A DNA stretch of 64,000 bases from Silene latifolia. Taxonomy: Eukaryota; Streptophyta; Magnoliopsida; Caryophyllales; Caryophyllaceae. The position numbers and the translations under genes are program-made. Position 1 is the stretch's first letter. Every line of letters starts with the position of its first letter. This document shows, piece by piece, positions 1 to 12,139 of the stretch. Under the pieces are notes generated by a model, which was not told the origin of the DNA, did not search any database, and saw only the letters and a list, made by a program, of their open reading frames with translations. The stretch lies in NCBI RefSeq assembly GCF_048544455.1, contig NC_133538.1:455961311-456025310 (forward strand), given 5' to 3'.

Positions 1-1232
1 TATACTTACATATTCATATATGTTTTAATTTAATTTGTCATAAAATTAATGATTGATCTTATGCGTGCAAACATTAAAACAAAATAAGGAAGAAACATTG
101 TTCTTACAATGGGATTTTCGGTTAATAGGGCACAAGAGAGATCACCTTTCTCTCTTGTTCTTGTGCTTTCCTTTAATGGAAGAACTAAGATCCAAGTGTA
201 GGATCTCTCCCAAAGCTTAATACCCAAGACTAATTAATATTATAAGAACTAGTACAATATTAATCTTGTAGAAAATGACCCAAAAATATTATAAAACACT
301 TAATATTTTCGGTTTATGGGAGAGGAAGAAGGGAGCTTATTATCTCTCTAGAATTCTTATTTTAGATGAGTGAATGAATTAATAAAACCAACAATTACTT
401 TATTGTGTAATTAGGTAAAATATAAGAGAAAAACCAAAGAGGTTTTCCTCTTGAAAACCGGATGGAGGAAGAGGGTGGGGGAGCCAATGCATGCACTTGT
501 TGCTCTTCACAATAAACAATAGGGTTGCATGGCTAGTCTATAGGCAATCATCATGCCTTCCACTAATATAATCAACATATAATTAGCTTAATCCCCTCTT
601 ATTTTTAGGCACATACAATAAAATGGAACCCATTTTATTTTGTTAATTTTGTCAATATGTCACATGTCATATGTAACATAAATTGCTATGTATTTTTAAC
701 ATATTAAAAATCAACGTATTAATAAAAATACGTCATATACAAAAATCGACTTAGTAATTTCATAATTACTTGTACCAAAGTATTTTACCATTTATAAATC
801 ACAACAGATTGTATTTATAATAATTCATTCAATTTCAATTGTTTCTATAAACAATAATTTCATCCGAGTAATGATACAATTCGATTACTCAGACCGTATC
901 TCATTTAATCACATTTCAATGTGATACGTAAATTTTACTTCCAAAATCGTCCGTCAATTTTCAAGTAATTTAATTAACTTGTAACATTATACGATTAATT
1001 AAATGATCAATTAAGAGTGCTGCCCTATAGGTATGACCTAGGGGATCAATCGATCACCACCGTCGCACGACAGTAATGTCAAACTCTAGTCAGCCAATCA
1101 TTACCGATATATGTTGATCAGTTGACAGTAAAAATACTTCCCAATTGTATTCTTTAAAACGAGACTTAAACATGTGATCATCATGATCAACAGTCGTGAT
1201 CGCATTATTGTCGGAGGACACATATTCCAACA
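1..1232 (-). mobile_element. LTR fragment, probably Ty1/copia, cut by window edge
   Basis: Read on the minus strand, the sequence begins with TGTTGGAATATG exactly where an integrase reading frame of element B breaks off, and stays AT-rich and non-coding to the window edge. A TGTTGG start at an insertion border is typical of copia LTRs. The other end, primer site and target duplication lie outside the window, so solo LTR versus complete element cannot be decided. The small ORFs here look like chance. Confidence 0.5.
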
Positions 1233-1545
1233 AGGCATGCAGTCGAAACTCATCAAGCTCATTCAACTGCATCAATCTTTTCTCACCCGCTAGTGAGGGA
1301 TCCATATTTAGCTCTTTTATGGCCCACATATCCTTGTAATCAAGCTCCACAAGTAAATGGCAAGATTTGCCATAGACTAATCGGTAAGGTGATGCTCCAA
1401 TCGGCGTCTTGTATGCAGTACGGTAAGCTCATAAGGTGTCATCAAGCTTTCGACTCCAATCTTTTCTATTCTTGCTTACTACCTTCTCCATGATTTGTTT
1501 CAATTCTCTGTTAGAAACCTCCACTTGTCCACTAGTTTGAGGATG
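1233..1545 (-). pseudogene. Element B integrase, C-terminal part
   Basis: The minus-strand reading gives the [15 protein letters not shown] motif, the end of the integrase catalytic core with the active-site Glu. It is followed by the SPYRLVYGK and WAIKELN segments typical of Athila integrases. One in-frame TGA replaces the Trp of the usual LWAYRT motif. At 1233 the frame is broken by the copia-like LTR. The upstream half lies at 7004-7547, separated by element A. Removing A and one copy of its 5-bp duplication makes the frame continuous. Confidence 0.85.
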
Positions 1546-1550
1546 ATATG

Positions 1551-4315
1551 TGTAGATACCCAGTATCTACACCTTCCAAAAACCACCCGATGATGATCGG
1601 ACTATAACGTGTTTTTTTATATGCGTGCGTGGATTGGATATACATGAGAAGGTTTAATGCACTACTCGAATATGAAAAATGATTTCAAAAGTTTTCTAAC
1701 TTCATTTGCATTAAAAGAACACTATTTAGAGTTGAAACCGTCTTCGGACCCAAAACCGACTCAGAAACCCGCAACTCGAGTCAACCTGAGTCAACCCAAG
1801 TCAATCCGAATCTCGAATGTCAAAAATAATGCCATGAATGTCTTTATCATGTCATTTCCATCAAAATGACCCTAATTGGAGTCAAAACCGTCTTCGGACC
1901 CAAAACCGACTCAGAAACCCGCAACTCGAGTCAACCTGAGTCAACCCGAGTCAACCCAAATCTCGAATGTTGAAAATAATGCCACGAATGTCTTTATAAT
2001 GTCATTTCCATTAAAATGACCCTAATTAGAGTCAAAACCGACACCGAGCCAAAAACCGACTCCAAATTCAAATCCCGACTCACACGGGTCAAACCCGAGT
2101 CAAGCACACGAAACACCTACCTCAAGTAACACCAAAATCATCTTATTAGATGCCTATATTGTTACACGACATTCTATTTGATTACCACAAATCAATAATG
2201 GATGGAGAATAGGCCACGTCCAAATTGAAAGGGACAATACACCCATTTGTATCACGAGGTAGCTCGCGCCTCAATGGGGTGTCTCCTTAGCCTCCAAGCA
2301 AAATCGACCGACCTACCATCCCATATTTCTCTATAAATACCCACCATCACACACCATAATATTCAGGCGAGAGTCCGCCCCCTCCTTCTCCCTTAAACTT
2401 CTAGACCCGACTTCCTAAGTCTCAAAACCGACACGTGTTTACGACCTACCGATCGTAAACACAAGCCTTACACATTTTGTTTGGTACCGTCGCCGTGCAT
2501 TCGACCGAACCATTCGACCAACTCAACATTAATCAACATGTTTTTCAACAACATATTTTCAACTCATTTTCAAAACAAAATCCTTTTTCAAGGCACTCTT
2601 TTAAACTTCTTTGATCGTGAGTAGTCGCTACGAGAAAACCGTCTCTAAAGTCGTCTACGTCGCAAACATCAATACACGTAAGTTTGAGGGTGTAAAAAAC
2701 TCATTTATTTCATGTCTCTACTGTTTTTATGAGTTTATGAGCATGAACAATGCATAACACGATTCAAATATAGGTTAGACGAGCCAAAACCGAGTTTTGG
2801 ACTGAGACAGGAGCTTCTTGCTATGCAGGGAGGCTCGCGCCTCTTGTGGGTGTCTAGGTCAGACTCATCCGTATTTGTTCTAGTCTTTCCTCTTTATTTA
2901 TTTCTTATTTGCAATCGGTTTTTACCATTTCAAATATTTTAATTCCTTTTTATGATAAACATATTTTGACCATTACAAAAATCATCCTTGGTTCCTTATA
3001 CCATGCGGTTTATTCCGTGACTCGATGATATTGTTGGTTAATTACATTTTAATGGGTATTTTAACACCCTTTTCTTTATTTACCATTTTTCTCATTTATT
3101 TACATTTACAAACATATTAGTCATAATTCATAATCATCCTTGGTTCTTTATACCATGTCGGTTTAATCCGAGTACGATGACAAACTTGACTAATTACAAA
3201 TAATCGAACCTAACATAATTAGTTCAAATCAAACATTTTACATTTTTATTTGTAAACCATGCTTTTCAAACATGCAAATCCGACAACGAATATTACTAAT
3301 ATAATAGTAATTATTCTGAGTCATGCAAATCATACTTGCAAATTATTAATCACAAAAAACGGTTTTAAACAACTAGGAGACGCCCCTTGGTTCACCCCAT
3401 GGCTCGCGCCCCAAGAGGCTCTCTGCTTTCATATTTCAAAACCTGGGTAGAGCCCCTTACCTCGCCAATAGGCTCGCGCCTTAACAGGGCTGCTTGGCAC
3501 TGTTCTGCCTCGTTTTTAGCACTTGTCTAGGACGATCCCGATTACGGTTAATCCGAATACATGACGGATCAGATTGAAAAGCTTACGTTTTTACACTTTG
3601 TCATTTGACACCGTTTTTCAATAAATGGATCGTGTTAAGCATCATAACCCGAATTTGGTAAATGGATGTTTAATTTCCGTTCTCACATGCAAATCAACCA
3701 TAAATCCAACTTGACATCTTATGCTTGACATTTGGATTAACAAATCGACTTAGAAAGCTCACATGTTAGGTTAACACTTTTGGATGTGCATTCATGCATT
3801 TACACCGTTTTATCAACTCTTGCACTTAAACAACCACGGTCAATCAATAGAGGCCGCTAACGCGGGCGGGATTGGGTGTCCGATTAAAGGGCTTCCCAAT
3901 ACTTACCCTCACCCCTTACTCAGAACCTTTGGATAGTGGATGGCCTTATCCAGGGCGTACGAGAGTCATTTTAGGCATAGAATGCTAAAAGGGGGACGAG
4001 TCCTTATCTTTAGTACATGTGTCAAACACTGCTTTGTGCTTCGTTTGACCGAGGTATAAAGTGGATTTTGAACGGGTTCCAAGCTTACCACAAATGCTTG
4101 GTGGCGACTACGAACATCTCTAATCGATTCGAGACCTTTGCCGAGACGAAACCGACCGATCTAAAACGATCCGGTCGAAAGCATTTTTACGCCGCCCAGC
4201 GTGGCTTTTAAAAGACCGTTGCATGTCCACAGATTGGCTTGGCGTGCAGGTGGCCCATGACCGCAGATCGGTAGGCGGCCTAAATCCGCAGACCGGCCTG
4301 TGGGCCATGTCCACA
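1551..4315 (+). repeat. Element A 5' LTR (about 2.77 kb)
   Basis: Begins TGTAGATACCC and ends CCATGTCCACA, giving TG...CA termini, with the primer site three bases downstream. LTRs of this length are usual for Ogre-type Tat elements. The start is recognisably related to the solo LTR C: both carry ACCCGATGATGAT within the first 60 bases. It holds several stretches matching (G/T)AGGCTCGCGCC (for example near 2830 and 3460). No convincing coding region. Confidence 0.8.
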
Positions 4316-4318
4316 GTT

Positions 4319-4336
4319 TGGCGACTCCGTTGGGGA
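4319..4336 (+). other. Element A primer binding site
   Basis: TGGCGACTCCGTTGGGGA lies directly after the LTR end. This TGGCGACTC-type primer site is characteristic of Ogre/Tat elements and is thought to pair with a tRNA-Arg 3' end. The tRNA identity is from memory, not computed. Confidence 0.75.
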
Positions 4337-4779
4337 AAACTAGGACACTTGTGTCTTTGTGATCCTTAGAGATGAAACTCGAACGAGGTCATGGTTAAAG
4401 TGCATTAATTGATATTAAAGTCATAAGTCGGGTTCCTTGTCCGGGCCCACAACCTAACCTTTATCGACCAATAGGCCCGTCTCGTCGGCGTGAGTTTTCT
4501 CATCCCCGCGTTTTGAATCCCGATTGAGTCAAGCATGCCATTGACGTTACACATTTCTGTTTCGTCAAAGAGCTTTCATCACTTTCGAGCACGAGGCTAG
4601 GGCACCCTCCTTACACATTTTGTTTGGACTGGTATCCCTCTCGAAAATCGGGGTTTGATTGCTTGGTGTGTAACCCACCCTTCTAAGCCAAAACCCGTGT
4701 CAGCATTATGCATAATATAATGAACTGTGAGTTCTTATATGTTATGTGATCATAAGTCGTTCCGTGTTATTTCAAACTT

Positions 4780-5935
4780 TCAAAAGCACCTTTTTGCGCC
4801 GTTATAATGGCCGTTTCAAACCTCGGTCTTTCGCCGACCGTCGCATTTCAAAAAAACACGGCTTTCTAGGCCGTCTTAATGACGATTTTCAAACCTGATT
4901 TTCTACAACCATTTCAAACACGCCTTTTTAGGCCATCGTAATGACGATTTTCAAAACCGGTTTTTCACAACCGTTTCAAACCTCGGTCTTTTACCGACCG
5001 TTTCACAACCTTTTTATGACCGTTATGATGGCCATAACTCTGTTTTTATAACCAATTTCAAAAGCACCTTTTTAGGCCGTCGTAATGATGATTTTCAAAC
5101 TCGGCTTTTCAAAGCCGTTTCAAAACTCGGTCTTTCGCCGACCGTTGGAACCTTTTTGTGCCGTCGTAATAACGATTTTCAAACTCGGTTTTTACAAACC
5201 ATTTCAAAATATCCTTTTACGTCGTCATAATGGCCGTTTCAAAACTCGGTCCCTTGCCGACCGTTGTATTCTCAAAGCGCCCCTTTTACGCCATCGTAAT
5301 GACGAATTCTACCCTCGAATTTTCAAAATTCGAAAGCAGTTTTCAAACAAAACCGTTTTTCAAACCGTCGTAACGACAATTTCAACCCATGCAACTTTCC
5401 AAATTTCCAATCTCGTCTTCGAAATCAAATTTGGCTTTTCTAAGCCGTCGTAATGACAATTTCAATTCTCACGATTTTTGATTTGCATACCTTCTTTCAA
5501 GGTTAAAACGGTTTTCTAACCCGTCGTAATGACAAATTCAATCCTCATAATTTCCAATTTCAAATCGTTTGAAAACAAATTTAACCGTTTTCAAATTTCA
5601 AATTCAAAATCGAATCTTTGAAAACAAATCTAACCGTTCTCAAATTTCGAATCCAATTTCAAACCATTTGAAAACAATTTTAACCGTTTCAAATTTCAAA
5701 TTCAAAATCAAATCTTTGAAAAGAAATTTAACCATTTTCAGATTTCAAATCGTTTGAAAGCAAATTTAACAGTTTTCAAATTTCAATTCAAAATCGAATC
5801 ATTGAAAACCAATTTAATCGTTTTCATATTTCAAAACAAAACTCAATCTTTGAAAACAAATTTAACCGTTTTCAAATTTTCAACCCAACTTCAAATCAAA
5901 TCCTTGAAAACAAATTTAACCGTTTTCATGGCCAT
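4780..5935 (+). repeat. Degenerate tandem repeats in element A untranslated region
   Basis: Two successive repeat fields. From about 4780 to 5560 a unit of roughly 70-80 bases recurs, with the core CGTCGTAATGACGATTTTCAA and a Cggtctttcgccgaccg hairpin. From about 5565 to 5935 a 50-60 base unit recurs with ACAAATTTAACCGTTTTCAAA. Short ORFs here (such as at 5085 and 5569) are products of the repeats, not genes. Repeat-rich untranslated regions are common in Tat elements. Confidence 0.75.
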
Positions 5936-6681
5936 TGTGATGACGATTCCAAATTCTTTAATTCTTTAATTATCGATTTTCAAATCCGTAATTCGGAATT
6001 TCAAAAACCGTCTCTGGAAACAGTACATCGTTTTTCGAGCCGACTCAAACTCAAACCATCTTTTGAAAACAAACTTAAGACAACTCTTCAACTGATCGAC
6101 TTTCGGAGATCCCTACTCTTCGGAAACCGTCCATAAAACGATAAATGAACCTTTTTGAAAATTTCTATTTTCGAAAATTTCAGTCCACCTTTCCGATTCA
6201 GCCTCGAGTTGATTAGAGTCCAGTCGATTTCAAGTCAAGTCGTCTAGATAACGTCGAATCTCCGCCGAAGTTAGTACCTACCTTCTGGTCTAGGTCGTGT
6301 CGCCTAATTATCGAGACATATTCAATGGCATTAGCAGAGTCAAAACCTCTCGGGTATTAAACCCGTCTTTCCCCTATATTACGGGTCAAAGGTCAAGTTT
6401 GTGTACATGTCTCGTCCAAAGGCGTCAAGCCATCAACAAACCTCCAAATCCCGTCAGAGTTCGTCTGTTTAGGCATCACTATTTCAAATTCGACACTCGA
6501 GTCTAAGTTCAAAGTCATGCACCACGAGTTCAAACACAAAAAGTCATTCATGATCTTTAATGAACTCATAACCTAGTCACACTGTCGCGTCTCCACAACA
6601 AAACTGCCTTTGGTACATATGTGTCGTACTTGCCTTTGTTTGTGCAATCTCTTGCCAATACAAGTTATAAAGCCCATCGTT

Positions 6682-6781
6682 ATGTCTAATAGGAAACCCT
6701 TGGGTGCCATCGATCGTCAACAAGAAAGTCAAGAAGCTGATCAACCTTCATCTGCCATGACTTCTGCTGAAACCAACGACA
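6682..6781 (+). pseudogene. Start of an element A ORF (ORF1 or gag), truncated
   Basis: An ATG at 6682 opens MSNRKPLGAIDRQQESQEAD, a hydrophilic N-terminus plausible for the first ORF of a Tat element. After about 33 codons the reading crosses into the retained 3' LTR tail at the TGGTGGCGACT junction and soon stops. Assignment as gag or as the extra Ogre ORF1 is not possible from this little sequence. Confidence 0.4.
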
Positions 6782-6998
6782 TGGTGGCGACTGCAAACAT
6801 CTCTAATTGTTTCGAGACCTTTGCCGAGACGAAACCGACCGATCTAAAATGATCCGGTCGAAAGCATTTTTACGCCGCCGAGCGTGGCTTTCAAAAGACC
6901 GCTGCATGTCCACAGATTGGCTTGGCGTGCAGGTGGCCCGTGACCGCATATCAGTAGGTGGCCTAAATCCGCAGACCGGCCTGTGGGCCATGTCCACA
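6782..6998 (+). repeat. Element A 3' LTR remnant (217 bases)
   Basis: Matches 4099-4315 of the 5' LTR along its full length with scattered substitutions. It ends at the same TGTCCACA terminus, followed by the atatg duplication. The rest of the 3' LTR is missing. Confidence 0.85.
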
Positions 6999-7003
6999 AT
7001 ATG

Positions 7004-7553
7004 ACAATCCTCTACGGTGCGTAACGCCATATTTTTTCAATAAAGAATTAATAGGACTTTCATTGAAATGCTTTCCTCCATCACTAATCACCGCGTGAGG
7101 CATTCCAAACCGTGGAAAGATGATTTTCTTAAACAACTTAACAACAGATTTAGCATCACAAGTGGGGGTGGCAATTGCCTCCACCCATTTAGAAACATAA
7201 TCTGCAGCTACTAAAATATATTGATTCCCATGCGAAGTAGGGAATGGCCCTTGATAGTCAATACCCCAAACATCAAAAATCTCCACCTCTGAGATTCCAG
7301 TTTGAGGCATCTCATGCCTTTGCGAAATATTACCTGTTCTTTGACATGCATCACAAGAACGGACAAAAGTAGTAGCATCTTTTAAGATAGTTGGCCAAAA
7401 GAAATCCGATTTCATTACCTTAGCAAATGTCCTAGAAGGACCATGATGACCACCATAAGAACAAGAGTGACAATGAGAGAGAATGGCATGTACCTCACCC
7501 TCTGGAATACATCGTCTATAAATGCCGTCTGCGCACTTTCGGAACAAGTATGG
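7004..7553 (-). pseudogene. Element B integrase, zinc finger and core N-terminal part
   Basis: The minus strand encodes an HHCC zinc-binding region (H...H...CDAC near residues 20-80). This is followed by the core with the first catalytic Asp in the VWGIDYQGPF motif and the second in VISDGG (normally VISDGG/DRG in Athila). The frame then meets element A at the duplication and continues at 1545. The first part of the zinc region overlaps the RNase H end near 7560. It is inactive because the two halves are 5.4 kb apart and the second half has a stop. Confidence 0.85.
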
Positions 7554-7559
7554 ATCATC

Positions 7560-9014
7560 TCAGAAATACCACTTCACATCATGCATAAATATCTTCTTCT
7601 GTTGATAAGACATGTCAAGAGGAAGAATACCTCCAACCAAGTAATTAGCATAATCTGCAAACCATGGAGTGCTCGCAGCAATAGCTAGAAGATGGTCATC
7701 TAGAAAAGAATCATCAATAGGCAAAATCTCTCTTCCTGCAAATCTCAATCTAGATAAATGATCTGTAACAACATTCTCAGCACCAGACTTATCACGAATT
7801 TCTAAATCAAATTTTTGCAATAATAAAATCAATCTAATAAGTCGTGGTTTAGCTTCTTGTTTAGTTAAAAGATACTTTAATGCTGCATGGTTAGTATGAA
7901 CAATAACTTTGGAACCAACAAGATAGGCTCTAAATTTGTCTAAACCATAGACAACTGTAAGAAGCTCCTTCTCCGTAGTAGCATAGTTGATCTGCGCATC
8001 ATCAAGAGTCTTACTTGCATAATAAATAGCATGCAACACCTTATCTTTTCTTTGCCCCAAAACAGCTCTAACTGCATTGTCACTAGCATCACATATAATC
8101 TCACAAGGTAAGCTCCAATCCGGAGATCGGATTATAGGAGCTGAGATAAGAGCTTGTTTAATCCTGTCAAAAGACTTAACACACTCATCAGTAAACACAA
8201 AAGGTGTATATTTATGAAGCAGCTGAGTTAGAGGTTGAGCTATTTTTGAAAAATCCTTAATAAAGCGGCGATAGAACCCTGCATGACCAAGAAAACTACG
8301 CACACTCTTAACATTAAGCGGGTACGGGAGTTACTCAATTACCTTAACCTTAGCTTTATTCACTTGGATACCTTTACCTGACACAAAATGACCAAGCACC
8401 ACCCTTTCAATAACCATGAAGTGGCACTTCTCCCATTTGAGCACAAGATTGCTCTCCTCACAGCGCTGCAAAACCTTAGTCAAGTTTCTCAAGCAAACAT
8501 CAAAATCAGTACCATAAACACTGAAATCATCCATAAAGACCTCCATAATATATTCTATGTAATCAGAAAATATGGCCATCATACAACGCTGAAAGGTAGC
8601 TGGGGCATTACATAAATCAAAAGGCATCCTCCTATAAGCAAATACACCATATGGATATGTGAAAGTAGTCTTTTCCTGATCGTCAGGATGAATGGGTATC
8701 TGAAAGAAACCGGAGTAGCCATCTAGGTACCAGAAATAACTATGGCATGCTAATCTCTCTAAGATTTGATAAATATAAGGAAGTGAAAAGTGGTCTTTCT
8801 TAGTAGCTGTGTTCAACTTTCTATAATCAATACACATCCTCCAACCTGTAACAAGTCTAGTAGCAATTAATTCATTCTTATCATTCTTTACTGCTGTAGT
8901 ACCTCCCTTCTTAGGTACAACTTGGACAGAAGTAACCCACTTAGAATAAGATATAGAGAAAATAATGCCAGCATCAAGTAATTTCTGTACCTTTTTCCTT
9001 ACCACCTCCTGCAT
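7560..9014 (-). pseudogene. Element B reverse transcriptase and RNase H
   Basis: Minus-strand reading in two frames. The part at 9014-8331 is the RT. It has WRMCIDYRKLN, the LDGYSGFFQIP motif with the first catalytic Asp, and FMDDFSVYG as the active-site box typical of Athila. The part at 8303-7560 is the RT thumb/connection and RNase H, with [37 protein letters not shown] and [12 protein letters not shown] stop or frameshift near 8304-8330 separates them. It is flanked upstream by the protease/linker and downstream by integrase, the gypsy order. Confidence 0.88.
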
Positions 9015-9022
9015 TGGAGGAT

Positions 9023-10305
9023 TTAGTCATCTCTGACCCTGTACACTAGGCTTGTTGCCTTCTTCCAAGTGAATACGATGCATACAAAAGTTAGGATTAT
9101 AATACCTTGTAAATCATCAATGCTATACCCACTGGCCTTTTTATGAGTTTTCAAAACAGTCAACAAAGCATAAAGTTGGCCTTCAGTTAGGCTAGCATTG
9201 ACAATTACTGGGTTCATTTTACAGTCATCCAAAAATTCATACTTAAGATGAGAGAGAAGGGGTTTAAGTTCAGGTTTCTTTACCTCGGTAACCTTAGACG
9301 GGATACCTACGCTGTATACCTTTTGATGTGGGCATTCCTCTCCAGTTAGAAACTTCTCAATCTCATCAACTTCTTGACTCCATGAACCCGTCTCAGCAGC
9401 TGAATCAGAAACCAGGGCAATCTCCAAAGGATCCCTGCTTAAACACATAGCAAGACACTCATCAATAGTAAAATCAACAACATCAATACTATGACAAGTT
9501 TCTTCTATCATGGGATGTTTTAAAGCTTTTTTTAAGTTAAAAACAATAGTATCATCCCCCATAGCTAAAGTCAGTCTCCCTTGCCTAACATCTATAACCG
9601 CCCCGCTGTGTGAAGGAATGGTCTACCCAAGATGATAGCAATTTGTTATCCTCAGCTATATCTAAGACAACAAAATCAACGGGACTGAAGAATTTCCCAA
9701 CTCGAATGGGAACATCCTCCAAAACACCTAATGGGTGTTTAATAGATCGATCAACCATCTGCAAAGTCATATCAGTAACAGTAATGCGACCCATATTTAA
9801 TTTCTTACAAATAGAATAAGGCATGACACTAACGCCAGCTCCTAAATCACAAAGAGCTTTACTAATAGCAAGATGACCAATATGACAAGGGATAGAAAAA
9901 CTCCCTGGATCCTTAAGTTTAGGTGGTGAATTAGCTTGCAACACGGCGCTGCACTTCTAAGTAAAAGCAACGGTCTCCACCTCATCAAAGGACCTTTTCC
10001 TTGTCAATAACTCTTTCATGAACTTCGCATAAGCCGACACTTGAGTGATCAACTCAGTAAAAGGAACACTTACCTGCAAGTTCTTCACTACCTCCATAAA
10101 CTTTCCAAACTGCTTGTCCATCTTAGACTTTTGTTGATGATGCGGAAAAGGTAGTGCAATAGTAATCAGCTCGACTTCCTTCACTTTAGAATCAACTTTT
10201 GAAACACCGTCATCAACTAGAGAGGTGCCTCGATTGAGCCTTGATGTCACTCGATCGAGCACAGAAGATCCTCGATCGAGCCCAGGGCCACTCGATCGAG
10301 GAACC
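9023..10305 (-). pseudogene. Element B gag C-terminus, protease and linker
   Basis: Three minus-strand blocks. The block at 10305-9957 is the gag end and linker, with repeated LDRG/LNRG units encoded by tcgatcgag motifs, then VPFTELITQVSAYAKFMKELL. The block at 9944-9585 holds the retroviral-type aspartic protease, with active site LGAGVSVMPYS (LG/DLGA in Athila). The block at 9562-9023 is the connector to RT. Stops lie at 9957, about 9570 and 9022. The block begins at D's gaacc duplication; gag continues on the other side from 18119. Confidence 0.78.
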
Positions 10306-12123
10306 TGTAATACTCCTTTTCTTAATGGGAGTACTCGGTCGAGTACTTGGTTGGTACTCGGTCGAGTGTGTGTTACACGGCCGAGTGCACTTGGCCGAGT
10401 AAACCGGTTCAGCGAGTTAGACGGTTTAATTTATCTTTTGGCCAAGGTTTTTTTTATATAACAGTTGAGACATTTCTAATTTCATTTTAGCATTTATAAA
10501 ACCATTCCTAACCTAGAGAGAGGTAGAGAAAGAATAATTGTCGAGCCTTTGATTTGATTGAAGATTTCTCACTGATTTCAACCTAATTCGATTTCCCTGT
10601 TTGTAAGTTGATTTCATTCCATTGTTTAAACTATGTTAAAGTCTTTATCTTCGAAAAGTTTCAGAAGAGAGTCCTGTTTATTTGATGTCTAGTTTATGCA
10701 TATCAAATCTAGTAGTCAAATTATTTATGGTTTGTCCTAGGTGATTTATTTATGAACATGTCGCTGAAAAGTCCGCGAATCTGATTTAGTTGTGGAAAAT
10801 GATTTGAAACCCTAATTTATATGTCGACTCAGTTATGGGGCTTTTTCATACATCATCTTTGTAGAGTATAGATGATAATAGAATTTGGAATTACTGAAAA
10901 ATAATGTTTTAAACTCGTTTTATGAATCAATACTTTTTATGCGACGGTTTCTGTCAGTTTTTGGAAATCAATCTGAAAACCCTTGATAAGTTTGGAATTT
11001 GAGAAAAATACGTTAGATATAATTTGTAGCTAAGACTCATGGGGTTCCAATTCAATTGTCTTTGCATCAATTAGATTTTTTCTGGAATTAGTTATGCATT
11101 TTATAACGAGTCTGCCATGAGCTGGAAAATCAGGAAAAGTCGTGTTTGTTCTTTAAGTTGATATTCCTATTAAGTTATGATGAGTCTAGGTTATGTGCAT
11201 GATTAATTGATTGAGTAGGTGGTAATTATACATAATTATGTTATGTAGGTGATGGATATGTGAAGGATCATAATTGATTGCTTGTGTGTGCTTGGATTGC
11301 GAAAAGGCAGGGTTTCTCCTACTCAGTACTGTTAATTGATAGAGATTGCATATGTTTGATAATTGTTGTTATCTGCTGATCAACGGAGGTTGGGTGTTGT
11401 GGTGACGATATTGGTGTGGTTATGCTGTGACGGTTGTGGTGTTATGACAGCTGTGATTCTGTGTGTGTGTGATTGTGGTGGAGTCACTTGCGGGAGTGGC
11501 TTCACACCCTAGTTTGCCCTCCGTGGAACCCGTCATGGGAGGGAATGTGCACATTATGGGACAGGGATTGTTAGTCCCTCGATGATGAGCTGGAGTAGGT
11601 GGGGATGGGCTGCGGTCACCCACTGGCGGCGAGGATTACCTGTTGCGATGGGTAATCTGGCAGGGCTACACACTTCGGTGTGTAGTCGTTTACTGTGTGA
11701 GATCGGGAGACCGGGGATGGAGGATGATCAGCTGGTTGTATTGTTTGTTGTCTTATATTGATTGAACGGTACTGACCCCGTTGTTGTTGTTTTGTAAAAC
11801 CTGCGATGATCCATTCGAGGATGGTGAGCAGATTATGATAGGTAATGCAGATGTGTAGCTTTGGGACAGTCATGGGGAGTTATCACTTCGAGTCTAGCTT
11901 CCGCTGTTACGAGTTTAGCTGTCTTTGATTTCAGTTGTATTAATTTTCTTCCACTTTTATTTTGAGTTGGGCTGAGATTATGTAATCGTTAATCTCTTCA
12001 TACTTTAATAAAGTTGTTTGGATTGTTACTTTTGATATACTAACCTCGGGCAACCGAGATGGTAACAACCTCTCATGTTAGGGTAGTCCTTGGTAAGGTA
12101 CCTTGGTATGAGGGGGTGTTACA
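10306..12123 (+). repeat. Element D left LTR (1.82 kb)
   Basis: Starts TGTAATACTCC, ends GTGTTACA. Near the start are several ACTCGGTCGAGT-type palindromes, then a TATATAAC box at about 10454. A conserved hairpin island lies at 11481-11570, AATAAA at about 12008, and a CTCGGGCAACCGAG hairpin near 12046. Confidence 0.88.
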
Positions 12124-12126
12124 AAG

Positions 12127-12139
12127 TGGTATCGAAGCC
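12127..12139 (+). other. Element D primer binding site
   Basis: TGGTATCGAAGCC lies three bases after the LTR. It resembles the initiator-Met primer site TGGTATCAGAGC with changes in the middle. Confidence 0.7.

Larger units (their letters stand above)
1551..6998 (+). mobile_element. Element A: Tat/Ogre-like LTR retrotransposon, internal deletion derivative
   Basis: Bounded by a perfect 5-bp duplication atatg (1546-1550 and 6999-7003), starting TGTAGATACC and ending TGTCCACA. It holds a complete 5' LTR (1551-4315), a primer site (4319-4336), a repeat-rich untranslated region, the first 100 bases of an ORF (from 6682) and only the last 217 bases of the 3' LTR (6782-6998). The 217-base tail matches 4099-4315 and begins at TGGTGGCGACT in both copies. 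This suggests that gag-pol and most of the 3' LTR were lost by a deletion. LTR termini match element C. Confidence 0.8.

Noticed and set aside
5085..5969. Series of plus-strand ORFs with repeated NLTVFKFQ-like peptides
   Set aside because: They are translations of tandem repeats in the untranslated region of element A, not a repeat protein gene.
6963..7030. Extension of B's integrase frame into element A (and ORFs at 6803-7030)
   Set aside because: These frames cross the exact insertion border at 6998/6999; the sequence beyond is LTR, not integrase.
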